NCBI GenBank assembly: GCA_002499445.1
Contig: DALS01000001.1
Location: forward strand, 1-30,909
DNA length: 30,909 nucleotides
DNA from: Methanosarcina sp. UBA293
GTDB lineage: Archaea; Halobacteriota; Methanosarcinia; Methanosarcinales; Methanosarcinaceae
Direction: 5' to 3'
The first letter of the stretch is position 1. Each line of letters begins with the position of its first letter. Positions 16,884 to 25,657 of the stretch are shown piece after piece. The translations under genes were made by a program, and so were the position numbers. The notes under the pieces were generated by a model. The model ran no database searches. It saw nothing but the letters and a program-made list of their open reading frames with translations, and was not told where the DNA came from.

Positions 16884-17739
16884 TTTGTTCCGTCTCCCCG
16901 GGAAGCTTTAAAATTTAAAAGAGATATTTTCCCTTTATTTCTTTTCAGAAAGCAGTCCAAGTTGGCAAAAATACTTTTCTTCCTCCAGAAGAACTTTGAA
17001 GGAACTTCTCGCAACCATTACTTCGCTACTTATCAACTGATCCTTTATATTTTTTTCCAAAAAACATTTGTTTTCTTTAAGTTAAGTTCTTTTTCTAGCT
17101 TTTTCCCTTTTTCTATAACTTAGAAGATTTTCTATACTAAGCACCTTCCCTTCATTCTCAACTTTACTCATATGAAATCATGTTCAAGCTTGTTTTCGGC
17201 ATCGTCGATCATTTTTACACTTTTTTCCTTCTTTTAGCCCTTAATATCCGAAAACATTTGACGTTGCTGGTAAAGATAAGGTAGTAAGGCAGCTTTCATA
17301 GCTTTTAAGAGGAAAGCCTTTTGAGAAAAATTATCTCAAAATAAGCAACCCAAAGTATTCTATTCAGAGTGCTCATTTTGAAGGCCTTCCGTAAGTTTTT
17401 AACAGCGCCCGAGTTTATCTAAAACTTTCCTCTCGAGTACATCCTTTTCATAAATAAGAGGCAACACAAGCGGAATAACATCTACTCATATTTATAATTT
17501 CCTCATTATATAGGATTCAAAACAGTGCTAATTGCTAGATAAAAGGGATTTCAGCGGGACCTCATTTCCGATAAGGAAAAAGATAGGAGGAGATCCTCTA
17601 TCCGAGATTGAAATTTTTTTCTAAGATTTTTATTAAAATTCCGGGTTTCTCCCTCTATCTGAAAAAAAAACTTTTTCTAAAAAGTTTTATCAAATACCTG
17701 AGTTTTCCCCTCTATAACGAAGCAAAAAAATCAGGTAGG
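16884..17739. other. 856-bp intergenic region, no gene seen
   Basis: Stops interrupt all frames and I see no recognisable gene remnant or RNA. It contains the upstream region of the Msr-type regulator and the terminator of the hyf-like operon. Visible structure includes a perfect dyad TTTTGAGA (17319-17326)/TCTCAAAA (17334-17341) with a 7-base loop, and a bulged hairpin at 17582-17602 (GATAG-AGGA/TCCT-CTATC). Confidence 0.5.
17667..17688 (-). terminator. probable terminator of the hyf-like operon
   Basis: AAAACTTTTT (17667-17676) and AAAAAGTTTT (17679-17688) form a perfect 10-bp inverted repeat around CT. On the minus strand it begins about 50 bases after the last stop codon of the operon and includes T-rich stretches. 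Confidence 0.6.
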
Positions 17740-18252
17740 TTATTGAGAGGCTTTTTTTACTAGAGCAAAAATCCCACGTAGGATTTCTTTAGGAGAGGGA
17801 GGGTTTCCAGGGATCTTTACATCGACAGGCAGAATTTTGTCAACTCCTCCAAGTACGGCATAAGAATCTTTGTAAATTCCACCATTACAAGCATCATCTC
17901 CTACTGCGACCACGAATTTCGGGGAGGGCATGGCTTCATATGTTTTTAGAACTGCTTCGACCATATTTAGGGTGACTGCTCCTGTAACCAGCAGGACGTC
18001 AGCATGCCTTGGAGAAGCCACAAAGGAGATCCCGAACCTCTCAATATCGTAATGCGGAGTCGTAAGGTTTGAAATCTCAATCTCTGTTGAATTGTCGCTG
18101 CCCGAGTCCAGTTCGCGGATTGCAAGGCTATGCCCGAAAACCTTGTTAACTTCTGTTTTCAGCTCAGAGCCAAGAGCTTCAAGTTCAGCATCTGAAAACT
18201 CAAATTCTTCTGTCATTTTTGAGCGGAAGATATACGTAAAAGGGTTTACCAT
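17740..18252 (-). CDS. NuoB/HyfI-like small subunit lacking all four 4Fe-4S ligands
   Basis: The 170-residue protein aligns clearly to hydrogenase-4/Ehr small subunits: LxIRELDSG, YDIERFGISFVASPRHADVL, YEAMPSPKFVVAVGD, GGVDKILPVDVKIPG. In that family four cysteines in GSCxxCE, GxCxxxGG and PGCPP bind the proximal 4Fe-4S cluster (N2 in complex I). Here they are D53, T56, D120 and N150. The only nearby Cys (C122) is at a non-ligand position. The fold is conserved but the cluster cannot form as usual. I start at the ATG at 18252 because GAGGTGA sits five bases upstream; a start at 18282 would overlap the preceding gene. It is the last gene of the operon, in the position of hyfI. Confidence 0.92.
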   Translation of the reverse strand: MVNPFTYIFRSKMTEEFEFSDAELEALGSELKTEVNKVFGHSLAIRELDSGSDNSTEIEISNLTTPHYDIERFGISFVASPRHADVLLVTGAVTLNMVEAVLKTYEAMPSPKFVVAVGDDACNGGIYKDSYAVLGGVDKILPVDVKIPGNPPSPKEILRGIFALVKKASQ

Positions 18253-18262
18253 TCGTCTCACC

Positions 18263-19936
18263 TCAAAGGTCAGTTCCTGCATAGGAAAGGTTAAGGCTCT
18301 TGTTAATCAGGGGAAAATCAGGAACAACATTCCCGAGTACTGCATGTTCTATAGCTTGCCAGTTGCAGAAAGATGCGGTCCGTACCTTGTAGCGTTCGAT
18401 TAACCCGTTTCTTACATAAACCCAGTGTAGGTTCTGGCCTCTTGCAGCTTCAACCATTGAAAGGGCATACCCATGCGGAATGTTCGAAAGTGCAAATTCG
18501 GTTACCTCGGCAACAATTGCGCCCTCCGGGATTGATGCTATAAGCTCCTGGATCAAGGTAGCTGAGTTTAGAATTTCCGCTGCTTTAACTTTAAAGCGAG
18601 AAAGAACATCTCCTGTAGTTTTGATCGCTCTTTCTGGAGGTTTATCTTTATATATGCCATAGGGGTGGTCAAGCCGGACATCATAAGATGCCCCAGCTGC
18701 TCTGGCAATTGGGCCTGTAAGATTAAGAGGAACAATAAATTTCTTTTTCAGGATTCCAGTTGTTGAAAATCTGTCAATAAGTGAAGAGGAAGCATTAACA
18801 TCCTTAATCTCAGACTCAAACTGTGGTACAAATGTTTTCAAGTAGATAGCTAGTTTTGAAAGGACTTCGGCTGGAATATCCTTTTTTATGCCTCCTAAAT
18901 CTATGACGCTTCTCATAAATCGGGAGCCTGTGAGAAGCTCATTTTGCCTGAAAAATTTTTCACGATGTATCAGGAAAGGTGTTGTCATCCTTGGGAATCC
19001 GATATCAGTAATCATGCCCGAGAGATCGCCCATGTGCGAGTAGATGCGCTCCAGCTCCAGAAGAATTGCCCTTAAATAGCTCGCTCTGGTCGGAATCTCA
19101 ATTCCAGCTATTTTTTCTACAGCCATGCAAAAGGAAACGGCATTGGCAACGGTTTCGTCCCCACTTATGGCTTCGGCAATTGGAATACAGGCAGAAGGTC
19201 TTTTACCCTCTGCAAGTTTTTCAATTCCTCGATGTTTGTAAAAGAGCCGGATCTCAAGATTGAGAATAGGTTCTCCAATCACGCTGAATCTGAAATGGCC
19301 GGGTTCAATAATCCCTGCATGGACCGGCCCGACAGGAATTTGGTATACGCCTTTGCCCTCTACCTGCTTGAAAGGATATGCTTCCTTAGGGTTTTTTACA
19401 GCCTGGATTTTACCATTTTTAAAGGATTTTAGGAGAGGATGAAAACCTTCAGGATATGCCTCATGTAAAAAGAGTCTCCTTTTATCAAAAGCATCCGTAA
19501 ATTCTATACCAAACCCATCACTGATTTCCCGCTCATACCAGCAAGCAGAGGGAAATACCTTTGCAATTGATGTCGTTTCCATCTCCACATGCCGCATAAA
19601 CGCAAACACGTCAGTATATCCGCTTAGTCTAAACATATAAAAGAGGGAAAAACCAGGATTATCTTCAAAATCCTGGACGCAAAATAAGCTTATCAGCACA
19701 AAGCCCTTTTCGGAGAGCGCAGGCACGATTTTTAAAAACTCATTTTCACCCAGGGGAATATAGAATTCATGATTTTTTCCCCTCGTGATTTGTGGCTCTT
19801 CGCCTGAAACATCAAATATTAAATCTGTAGCATATTGGGTCGCCTGAACCGTAGGACTCACTGTAATCTGGCGATTATCTCTTAACCTTGTACCTGCCGA
19901 GATCAGGGAATCATTTGTGTTTTTACTTAAATTCAT
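18263..19936 (-). CDS. NuoC-NuoD/HyfG-like large subunit without NiFe cysteines (Ehr-type)
   Basis: The 557-residue protein has an N-terminal NuoC-like domain (about 50-180, with YEREISDGFGIEF) fused to a NuoD/hydrogenase-large-like domain. The latter includes VGPVHAGIIEPGHFRFSV and KHRGIEKLAEG. Where NiFe hydrogenases have the first CxxC, this protein reads around IAEAISGDETVANA (252-266). At the C-terminus, where they have DPCxxC, it ends DFPLINKSLNLSYAGTDL. Neither CxxC pair exists, so no NiFe centre is expected. That pattern defines energy-converting-hydrogenase-related (Ehr) complexes and also resembles the quinone-pocket subunit of complex I. It would form the peripheral arm with the small subunit, facing the cytoplasm. 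AGGAGG lies about ten bases before the ATG. It starts 18 bp after the hyfF-like gene. Confidence 0.93.
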   Translation of the reverse strand: MNLSKNTNDSLISAGTRLRDNRQITVSPTVQATQYATDLIFDVSGEEPQITRGKNHEFYIPLGENEFLKIVPALSEKGFVLISLFCVQDFEDNPGFSLFYMFRLSGYTDVFAFMRHVEMETTSIAKVFPSACWYEREISDGFGIEFTDAFDKRRLFLHEAYPEGFHPLLKSFKNGKIQAVKNPKEAYPFKQVEGKGVYQIPVGPVHAGIIEPGHFRFSVIGEPILNLEIRLFYKHRGIEKLAEGKRPSACIPIAEAISGDETVANAVSFCMAVEKIAGIEIPTRASYLRAILLELERIYSHMGDLSGMITDIGFPRMTTPFLIHREKFFRQNELLTGSRFMRSVIDLGGIKKDIPAEVLSKLAIYLKTFVPQFESEIKDVNASSSLIDRFSTTGILKKKFIVPLNLTGPIARAAGASYDVRLDHPYGIYKDKPPERAIKTTGDVLSRFKVKAAEILNSATLIQELIASIPEGAIVAEVTEFALSNIPHGYALSMVEAARGQNLHWVYVRNGLIERYKVRTASFCNWQAIEHAVLGNVVPDFPLINKSLNLSYAGTDL

Positions 19937-19954
19937 TCTTTCTTTGCCTCCTAT

Positions 19955-21433
19955 TTACAGGTATCCGAGCTCATAAACGATTTTATTCAATAGAGTTTCT
20001 AGGAATTCCGGGAAGAAAACTCCGAGTGCTAGAATTATGAAAATAATGGACAAGAGAGGAAATTTCATACCTCTCTTGACTACATACGGAAGAAGCGGAG
20101 TTTCCGAGTCTTCGATTCCGGCCTCTTTTGAACTCCGGGTAAAAGCCTCGATTAAAAACCTTGCAAATGCAGCTGATGCAATAACCAGCAGGAGAAGAAC
20201 TGCAAAGACGAGCGGTTTTGAAAATCCGAAAGCTTCTAGCAGGATAAATAGTTTGGCTGAAAAAATCGGGAAAGGAGGCATGCCTATAATTGCAAAGCTC
20301 CCAATAATAAGTCCCCAACCCGCAACAGGTTGAAGCGAAAAGATGTCTCTTATATCATGGATTAGGTTGCTTTCGTATTGTCTGTGCAAAATGCCTGCTG
20401 AAAAGAAAAGTGAGGCTTTAGTTAGCGAATGAGCAAGTACGTAATAGAGCGTCCAAAATAAGGAAAGAGGTGTTCCGATTCCTATTCCGAGAAGAATAAC
20501 ACCCATATGTTCCACACTTGAAAAAGCAATAAGCATCTTCAGGTTATTTTGCCAAAGCATATTCAGAACCGCAACTGCTATTGTAAGGAGCCCAAAACCC
20601 ATAAGAAACTGGGATATCAGATGTTCAGCCTGTGTCTGCCTGACTATTGAATACATCCTCAGAATTCCATACATGCCTATATTTAACAAAACTCCGGATA
20701 AGATGGCACTTACTGCTGAGGGAGCTTTTGAATGAGCGTCCGGGAGCCAGGTATGGAAGGGAAAAATCCCGGATTTTGCTGCAAACCCAATGAAAAGAAA
20801 CACAAAGCTTGCAGTCATCATTTTAGGAGATAAAAGAGATGCATTCTCAATCAATACGGTCCAATTAAGGCTCCCGCTACCAAGCACCTCTCCGGAGAGC
20901 GTGTAGAGAAAGGTTAACCCTATGAATGAAAAAAGCATGGCACCCGAAGCTATGAAGATATATTTGATAGCAGCGTCGATATTTTCTTTGGCAGACAGAA
21001 TTGCTACAAGTGCAGCGGAAAAAATTGTTGTCAGCTCGGCAAAGATCCAGAACAAAGTAAGGTTGTCTGAAAAGAAAGCAAGGGTAGCCGCCGTAAGCAG
21101 AGCACTGAAAATCAAATAAAAAATTTTCAGGTTATTCCTGTGTAATTCTTGAGCCTCTATAAGGCTTTCAACGTAACCATTTGCATAAACTGATGCAAAG
21201 AAGAACAATAAAGCTGCAATCAAACCTTCATAAATGCTGAGATGATCTACGTAGAAATATTCACTTCCGGTTTCAAAAGCCGGTACTGTGGTGTTTAGAA
21301 GGGCATAAAGCCCGATTGCAAGAAATACAAGGGTATGCAGAGTTGTAAAAGCATTTATTGTCCTATGAGATTTTGAAAACGCGATAAGAATAAGCATTAT
21401 TGCTCCTACCGCTAAATAACTGAGTACAATCAT
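19955..21433 (-). CDS. HyfF/NuoN-like antiporter-type membrane subunit
   Basis: This 492-residue integral membrane protein has about 14 predicted helices and belongs to the Mrp/Nuo antiporter-like family, nearest to hydrogenase-4 subunit F. Residues used in ion translocation are present: E133 in FWIFAELTT, K220 in GFAAKSGIFPFHTWLPDAHSKAP with H227 nearby, and a later Lys in AHSLTKASLFF. It would form one of two ion-pumping channels of the membrane arm. Its ATG shares one base with the stop of the preceding hyfE-like gene (TAATG), so translation is coupled. Whether H+ or Na+ is moved cannot be read from the sequence. Confidence 0.93.
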   Translation of the reverse strand: MIVLSYLAVGAIMLILIAFSKSHRTINAFTTLHTLVFLAIGLYALLNTTVPAFETGSEYFYVDHLSIYEGLIAALLFFFASVYANGYVESLIEAQELHRNNLKIFYLIFSALLTAATLAFFSDNLTLFWIFAELTTIFSAALVAILSAKENIDAAIKYIFIASGAMLFSFIGLTFLYTLSGEVLGSGSLNWTVLIENASLLSPKMMTASFVFLFIGFAAKSGIFPFHTWLPDAHSKAPSAVSAILSGVLLNIGMYGILRMYSIVRQTQAEHLISQFLMGFGLLTIAVAVLNMLWQNNLKMLIAFSSVEHMGVILLGIGIGTPLSLFWTLYYVLAHSLTKASLFFSAGILHRQYESNLIHDIRDIFSLQPVAGWGLIIGSFAIIGMPPFPIFSAKLFILLEAFGFSKPLVFAVLLLLVIASAAFARFLIEAFTRSSKEAGIEDSETPLLPYVVKRGMKFPLLSIIFIILALGVFFPEFLETLLNKIVYELGYL

Positions 21434-22131
21434 TATTCTTCCCTCCCAGACCAGATTTTGAGTGTCTGGAGGCGTTTGTGGTATTCATTCTTTGTGGAAT
21501 CAAGACCTATTGCTAAAATAGTTGTTAACAGTACAAGGATCATCAAGTCTATTACAATCAGGATTTCTATAACAAAGGGGAGATCTGCAACAAAAATCCC
21601 AAAGAGTAATACCCCGTTTTCCATTGTTAGGTACCCTATAACTTTCGTCATCACTTTTTTCCGGCTAAATATAACAAGCATACCCATGAGAGTCAGGGAT
21701 AAGCCTATTACAGCCCCGACGAAAAACAATTTCCCCAGGACATACTCATCGAAAAAGCCTGAGAGGAAAACATAGGAAAGCATAATCAAGCCCATGCTTA
21801 CAAGGAGGGACGCGGTTGGTTCCAGGTAATTAAATTCCAGGTCCCTACTGATTTTGATTTTTTCCCCTATGACATTTATAAAAAGTGGAATTAACAATAC
21901 TTTGCTCACAAGCGTCAGAGCTGCCATTGCAAGCAGTTTTTCACTGCCTTCAATCAGGTAAAGGGATGCCGCAATCAGAGTCAGCAGGAAAGACTGAACC
22001 GCGTATACGGTAAGTAGCGAAGCTATATTTCTTGTGGAAAGAATAAAAGCTGCAGTAATCAGCACGAAGACAAAGAGGATCCTGACTATATCTTCTAGGA
22101 GTGCTTGATCTGCCAAAAAAGAAGTTATCAT
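21433..22131 (-). CDS. HyfE-like membrane subunit (NuoK-related)
   Basis: The 232-residue very hydrophobic protein has about seven helices and matches the HyfE family, whose C-terminal half corresponds to NuoK/MrpC. Charged residues within or near helices include E172 in YLTMENGVLLFG. That Glu lies in the region equivalent to the NuoK glutamates of complex I. It sits in the hyfE slot of the operon. The start overlaps the hyfC-like stop by four bases (ATGA) and the stop overlaps the next start. No hyfD-like gene lies between hyfC and hyfE, unlike in E. coli. Confidence 0.88.
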   Translation of the reverse strand: MITSFLADQALLEDIVRILFVFVLITAAFILSTRNIASLLTVYAVQSFLLTLIAASLYLIEGSEKLLAMAALTLVSKVLLIPLFINVIGEKIKISRDLEFNYLEPTASLLVSMGLIMLSYVFLSGFFDEYVLGKLFFVGAVIGLSLTLMGMLVIFSRKKVMTKVIGYLTMENGVLLFGIFVADLPFVIEILIVIDLMILVLLTTILAIGLDSTKNEYHKRLQTLKIWSGREE

Positions 22132-23069
22132 ATAAACACCTCCATCAGGATAGTAAGTGCAGAGAAGAAAAATGCCATCATGTAGAATCCTGGCAGCCTG
22201 AAAAGCCGCATTTTTGCAATGGAAGATTCAAAGAGGCCTATTAACCCTGCAAGCAAGCTAGCTTTTACAAGGAAGTAAAAACATGAAATCACAATGCCTG
22301 TGAAAGTAAGCTCAGTTGCAAGCCCGAAAGGGGCAAGAGTGTTTATCAGGATTGCCATCAGGATTGTCTGCTTAATTGCATGGGCAAGCTCTATTAAAGC
22401 CAGGTTTTTCCCAGACTGCTCTAGGATCATGGCTTCGTTAATCATGGTAAGTTCAAGATGGGTTGCTGGGTTGTCTACAGGAATTCTGCCGGTTTCCACT
22501 ATAATGATAATAAAAAGGGAAATCGAAATAAGGCTCAAGGTCGGACTTTCTGGGATCGTAGACCCAGCAGTTATTGCAAACATCTCGTGAAAGTTTACAG
22601 TTTTTAACACATATGCAAGCGCAGCAAAGGCTATGATCATTGTAGGTTCAATCACAGCCGACAAGCTCATCAGGCGGGAACTTCCCATGCCTCCGAAAGC
22701 GCTGCCTGAATCAAGTCCGCTTAGTGACGTAAAAAAACGCTCAATTACTAGCAGGTAGAGGAAAACTATTACATTTCCGATTCCTGCAGGGGCATTTGGG
22801 ATGAAGACTACCGGGACAAAGAGTGTAGCCAGCAAAAGGGCTCCTAAGTTGAGATAGGGAGTGATTCTCATAATTATAGAAGAATTAGGTGAATACACAA
22901 CCTCCTTTTGCATAAGCTTGCGCAAATCAAAATAGCTCTGCAGAAGTTTCGGACCTTTCCTTCCCTGGACATACGCCTTGACCTTTTTGATCAGGCTCAT
23001 AAAGAATGGTGAGACCAGCAGGATAAAGCCCGTGTTTAGTAATGTAAATAAGAGAAATGAAGCATTCAT
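22128..23069 (-). CDS. HyfC/HycD/NuoH-like membrane anchor subunit
   Basis: The 313-residue membrane protein of about eight helices has the conserved cytoplasmic loop GRKGPKLLQSYFDLRKL near the N-terminus, SAFGGMGSSR, and ETGRIPVDNPATHLELTM. These are the hallmarks of NuoH/HycD, which joins the peripheral arm to the ion-pumping arm and channels coupling. The Glu/Asp-rich coupling loop appears intact, so the interface to the large and small subunits is conserved although their cofactors are not. It overlaps both neighbours in the operon by four bases. Function is assigned by family and context. Confidence 0.94.
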   Translation of the reverse strand: MNASFLLFTLLNTGFILLVSPFFMSLIKKVKAYVQGRKGPKLLQSYFDLRKLMQKEVVYSPNSSIIMRITPYLNLGALLLATLFVPVVFIPNAPAGIGNVIVFLYLLVIERFFTSLSGLDSGSAFGGMGSSRLMSLSAVIEPTMIIAFAALAYVLKTVNFHEMFAITAGSTIPESPTLSLISISLFIIIIVETGRIPVDNPATHLELTMINEAMILEQSGKNLALIELAHAIKQTILMAILINTLAPFGLATELTFTGIVISCFYFLVKASLLAGLIGLFESSIAKMRLFRLPGFYMMAFFFSALTILMEVFI

Positions 23070-25009
23070 GCGAAATACCTCGTAAATGTCATCAGTGTAA
23101 GTACAGCGATAAAGACGTAGAATACGTATGTGCCCAATTTACCATTCTGCATTCTGGAAACCTGGAAGGAGATAACGTTGACCGTGTGAGCTACAGGAAG
23201 ATAGAGATATTTTTCAAAGAATTTAGGAAAGTGAATCTTGGTAGTCCCATCCTTAAAAATGCATTCTTTCGTATCTGAATACGTCCTTGTACTCGAGATC
23301 TCAGGTCTGTAAATCTTTTTGAAAATTGCTATAAGAGGCTCCGAAAAACCTATGGAGCTGTATTCCATTGTGGGATGTTGGGCAAGGATCCCACAGCCCC
23401 AAGTTTCTTTGCTTCTCCTTGGAGTTTTTGAAAAACCGGTGTTACGAACCCCAAGCCAAACAAACCCACAGACTCCAACAAGAAGCAACCCGATAACCAG
23501 CATGTCAGGTATCCCAAAGTCAAAGCCGAACAACGCTAGAATCCTGTTTGAAAACAGCCCAGAAAGGATACAGAGAGCTGCAGGTATAGCTTCTCCAGAT
23601 AGCATAGGTTGTGGGACTTCGATTGCTTCTTTTGCACATTTTGTCCTTGGGAGAGCGAGGAAGGTTATCCCGAAAAGCTTTACAAATAGAGCTGCTACAA
23701 GTGCACTGGTAAGGGCAAAGACCGAAAGGGTAATAATTAGAAGCACCTTAAGAAGAGGGTCCTGAAGGGCTGAAGAGTAGAAATAGGCCTGGAAAAGCAT
23801 CAGCTCACTTACAAAGCCGTTTGCAGGAGGAAGACCAGCGATTGAGACCGAACCTATTAGAAACAGAGCGGCGGTACGGGGCATACGTTTTATAAGGCCT
23901 CCGAGGGCTTCGATACTCCGCGTGCCAGTGGCATGAACTATCGAGCCTGCGCAGAGGAAGAGTAAGCTTTTGAAAAGAGCGTGGTTGAAAGCGTGGAAAC
24001 TGGCTCCCACAAGACTTAACATGGCAAGGCCCTCAAGTCCTTCCAGTTTAAATATCAGATACAGGCCAATTCCTGTAAAAATGATACCGACGTTTTCGAT
24101 ACTGCTGTAAGCAAGCAGCTTTTTTATATCACTTTCCCTAAAGGCATAGATTACTCCTAATATAGCTGATAGACTTCCTCCTATAAGGATGAGTACTCCC
24201 CACCAGATTTCAGGTGCAGAAACAGAGAGCAAAAACCGCAGGAAGCCATAGATTGCAACCTTCAGCATGACCCCTGACATCAGAGCCGAAACGCTTGAAG
24301 GAGCTGCAGGATGAGCATAGGGTAGCCACTTGTGAAATGGAACAAGTCCTGCTTTGATACCAAAGCCTATAAATAGACAGAGGAAAGGCAAAGTCAGGAT
24401 GCTTGCTGCGTAATCCAGGTGTCCGAATTCGGCAGATCCTGTAAGCCTGAATAGACTTATGAAACCCATGAAAAGGAAAGCCGTACTAAGGCTTGTCATT
24501 ATAAAGTAGAAGATTCCTGCTTTTTTATTTTCCTCTGATGAATAATCGTGGAGTACAAGCATCAAGGAAGACAGGGACATTATTTCCCAGAAAATCAGGA
24601 AACCTACCATGTTTCCTGCAAGTACAACCATCAGCATGGCAAGAATAAAGAGATTTGTAAGGACTGTCTGAATATCTTTTCTGGCTTCGCTTTTAGCATA
24701 TTCAACATATTCAATGGAATATATTGAAACTCCTGGCACAACGGCTGCAATCAAAAGGATAAAGCCTGCCGAAAGCCTGTCTGCAGCCATGGTAAAATTT
24801 AACCCTGGGAGAAATCCGAAGGCTGGAAAAGTAGGCTCTTTTCCTGTATAAAGGACTGTGCCTGCAAAAGCTAGGAGCAGGATCGAAGAAAAAAAAGATA
24901 GGCTGAAGGAAGCCTTTCTCGTGTTTTTACTGCGGTACAGGAGAGGCAGGATCGTTCCAAATATGAGAGCTATAATAGCGCCGTAAACTAAGGCTTCGAG
25001 CAAACTCAT
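23066..25009 (-). CDS. HyfB/NuoL-like antiporter-type membrane subunit
   Basis: This 647-residue integral membrane protein of about 16 helices is the first gene of the operon, in the position of hyfB. Ion-translocation residues are retained: E142 in LIFWEIMSLSS, K219 in GFGIKAGLVPFHKWLP, K250 in SGVMLKVAIYG, and K347 in NHALFKSLLF. A soluble-looking segment at about 535-610 precedes a final helix, as in HyfB proteins whose C-terminus reads around the conserved QVSRMQNGKLGTY. It would provide the distal ion channel of the complex. GGAAGTGA immediately precedes the ATG. The upstream region holds a TATA-like element and a Fur-box-like palindrome. Confidence 0.94.
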   Translation of the reverse strand: MSLLEALVYGAIIALIFGTILPLLYRSKNTRKASFSLSFFSSILLLAFAGTVLYTGKEPTFPAFGFLPGLNFTMAADRLSAGFILLIAAVVPGVSIYSIEYVEYAKSEARKDIQTVLTNLFILAMLMVVLAGNMVGFLIFWEIMSLSSLMLVLHDYSSEENKKAGIFYFIMTSLSTAFLFMGFISLFRLTGSAEFGHLDYAASILTLPFLCLFIGFGIKAGLVPFHKWLPYAHPAAPSSVSALMSGVMLKVAIYGFLRFLLSVSAPEIWWGVLILIGGSLSAILGVIYAFRESDIKKLLAYSSIENVGIIFTGIGLYLIFKLEGLEGLAMLSLVGASFHAFNHALFKSLLFLCAGSIVHATGTRSIEALGGLIKRMPRTAALFLIGSVSIAGLPPANGFVSELMLFQAYFYSSALQDPLLKVLLIITLSVFALTSALVAALFVKLFGITFLALPRTKCAKEAIEVPQPMLSGEAIPAALCILSGLFSNRILALFGFDFGIPDMLVIGLLLVGVCGFVWLGVRNTGFSKTPRRSKETWGCGILAQHPTMEYSSIGFSEPLIAIFKKIYRPEISSTRTYSDTKECIFKDGTTKIHFPKFFEKYLYLPVAHTVNVISFQVSRMQNGKLGTYVFYVFIAVLTLMTFTRYFA

Positions 25010-25245
25010 TCACTTCCTAAACCATAAGTTCTGGCGATTGAAATAAAATCTGGAAATTGTATTTCGATCCGAGTCGAGCATGGAAGCTCTTGACCTCGAA
25101 CCCCGCACAAAGTGAGATTTTTAGAGCTTTCCTGCCTATTAAAAATAAATGTGAAAAATGCCGTAGTTAGTATTTATAATTCCACCGTAAACTTCTATTC
25201 CAAGGGTTCTTTTCCCGGAAGCTTTTTGTCTATAATACTCCCTAA

Positions 25246-25255
25246 TATTATATAG
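25246..25255 (-). promoter_or_regulatory. TATA-like element for the hyf-like operon
   Basis: Read on the minus strand it is CTATATAATA preceded by TAAAC, a reasonable TATA plus BRE arrangement. Transcription would start near 25220, leaving a leader of about 210 nt. Weaker AT-rich alternatives exist. Confidence 0.4.
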
Positions 25256-25276
25256 GTTTACACTATAAGCTTTTTT

Positions 25277-25301
25277 ATGGATAATGATTATTATCATCCA
25301 T
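25277..25301. promoter_or_regulatory. Fur-box-like palindrome upstream of the hyf-like operon
   Basis: The 25-bp dyad ATGGATAATGAT-T-ATTATCATCCAT has arms matching at 10 of 12 positions. Its core at 25280-25298 matches the 19-bp Fur consensus GATAATGATAATCATTATC at 16 positions. It lies about 22 bp upstream of the TATA-like element. Whether this genome has a regulator that binds it is unknown. Confidence 0.45.
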
Positions 25302-25602
25302 TAAGTTTTCTTCTAAAATGGAGAGTTGTTGAGCACCTTAAAATCTAATTAAAAAACCTTTTATCTGTTGAAGGAGACAAACATTTTCATTTTTTAATTC
25401 ATGACTGAATATATATAATAGATATTTGATAAAGAACTTAACCACGAAGGTTTTAAAAAGTAACGATCTCAAAGAAGTAAGCACTTAGAAAAGTAACGAT
25501 CTTGGATGAACATTACATATTTTGAGAAAAACTGATTTTTGATAATGTTTATTAAATCTACTACTTGCGAGCCTCATAAGCTTTTGAGAAAAGGCTTGAC
25601 CG

Positions 25603-25623
25603 CAAACTTTTGAGAAAAGTTTG
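25603..25623. terminator. perfect 9-bp hairpin CAAACTTTT-GAG-AAAAGTTTG
   Basis: The arms at 25603-25611 and 25615-25623 are perfect complements around a 3-base loop. A bulged relative with the same loop lies just to the left (25578-25597). Their position downstream of the leftward RibD-like gene suggests a role in termination, but a dispersed intergenic repeat is also possible. Confidence 0.5.
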
Positions 25624-25657
25624 ATCAAAACCCTTTGCAACGGCGTGATCAACCGGC

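Noticed and set aside
17582..17602. Bulged hairpin as the operon terminator
   Set aside because: The T-run lies on the wrong side for a minus-strand transcript; the perfect repeat at 17667-17688 is closer to the stop and a better candidate.
18263..19936. Functional NiFe hydrogenase large subunit
   Set aside because: Both CxxC motifs needed for NiFe binding are absent, and the C-terminus has no processing-type DPCxxC.
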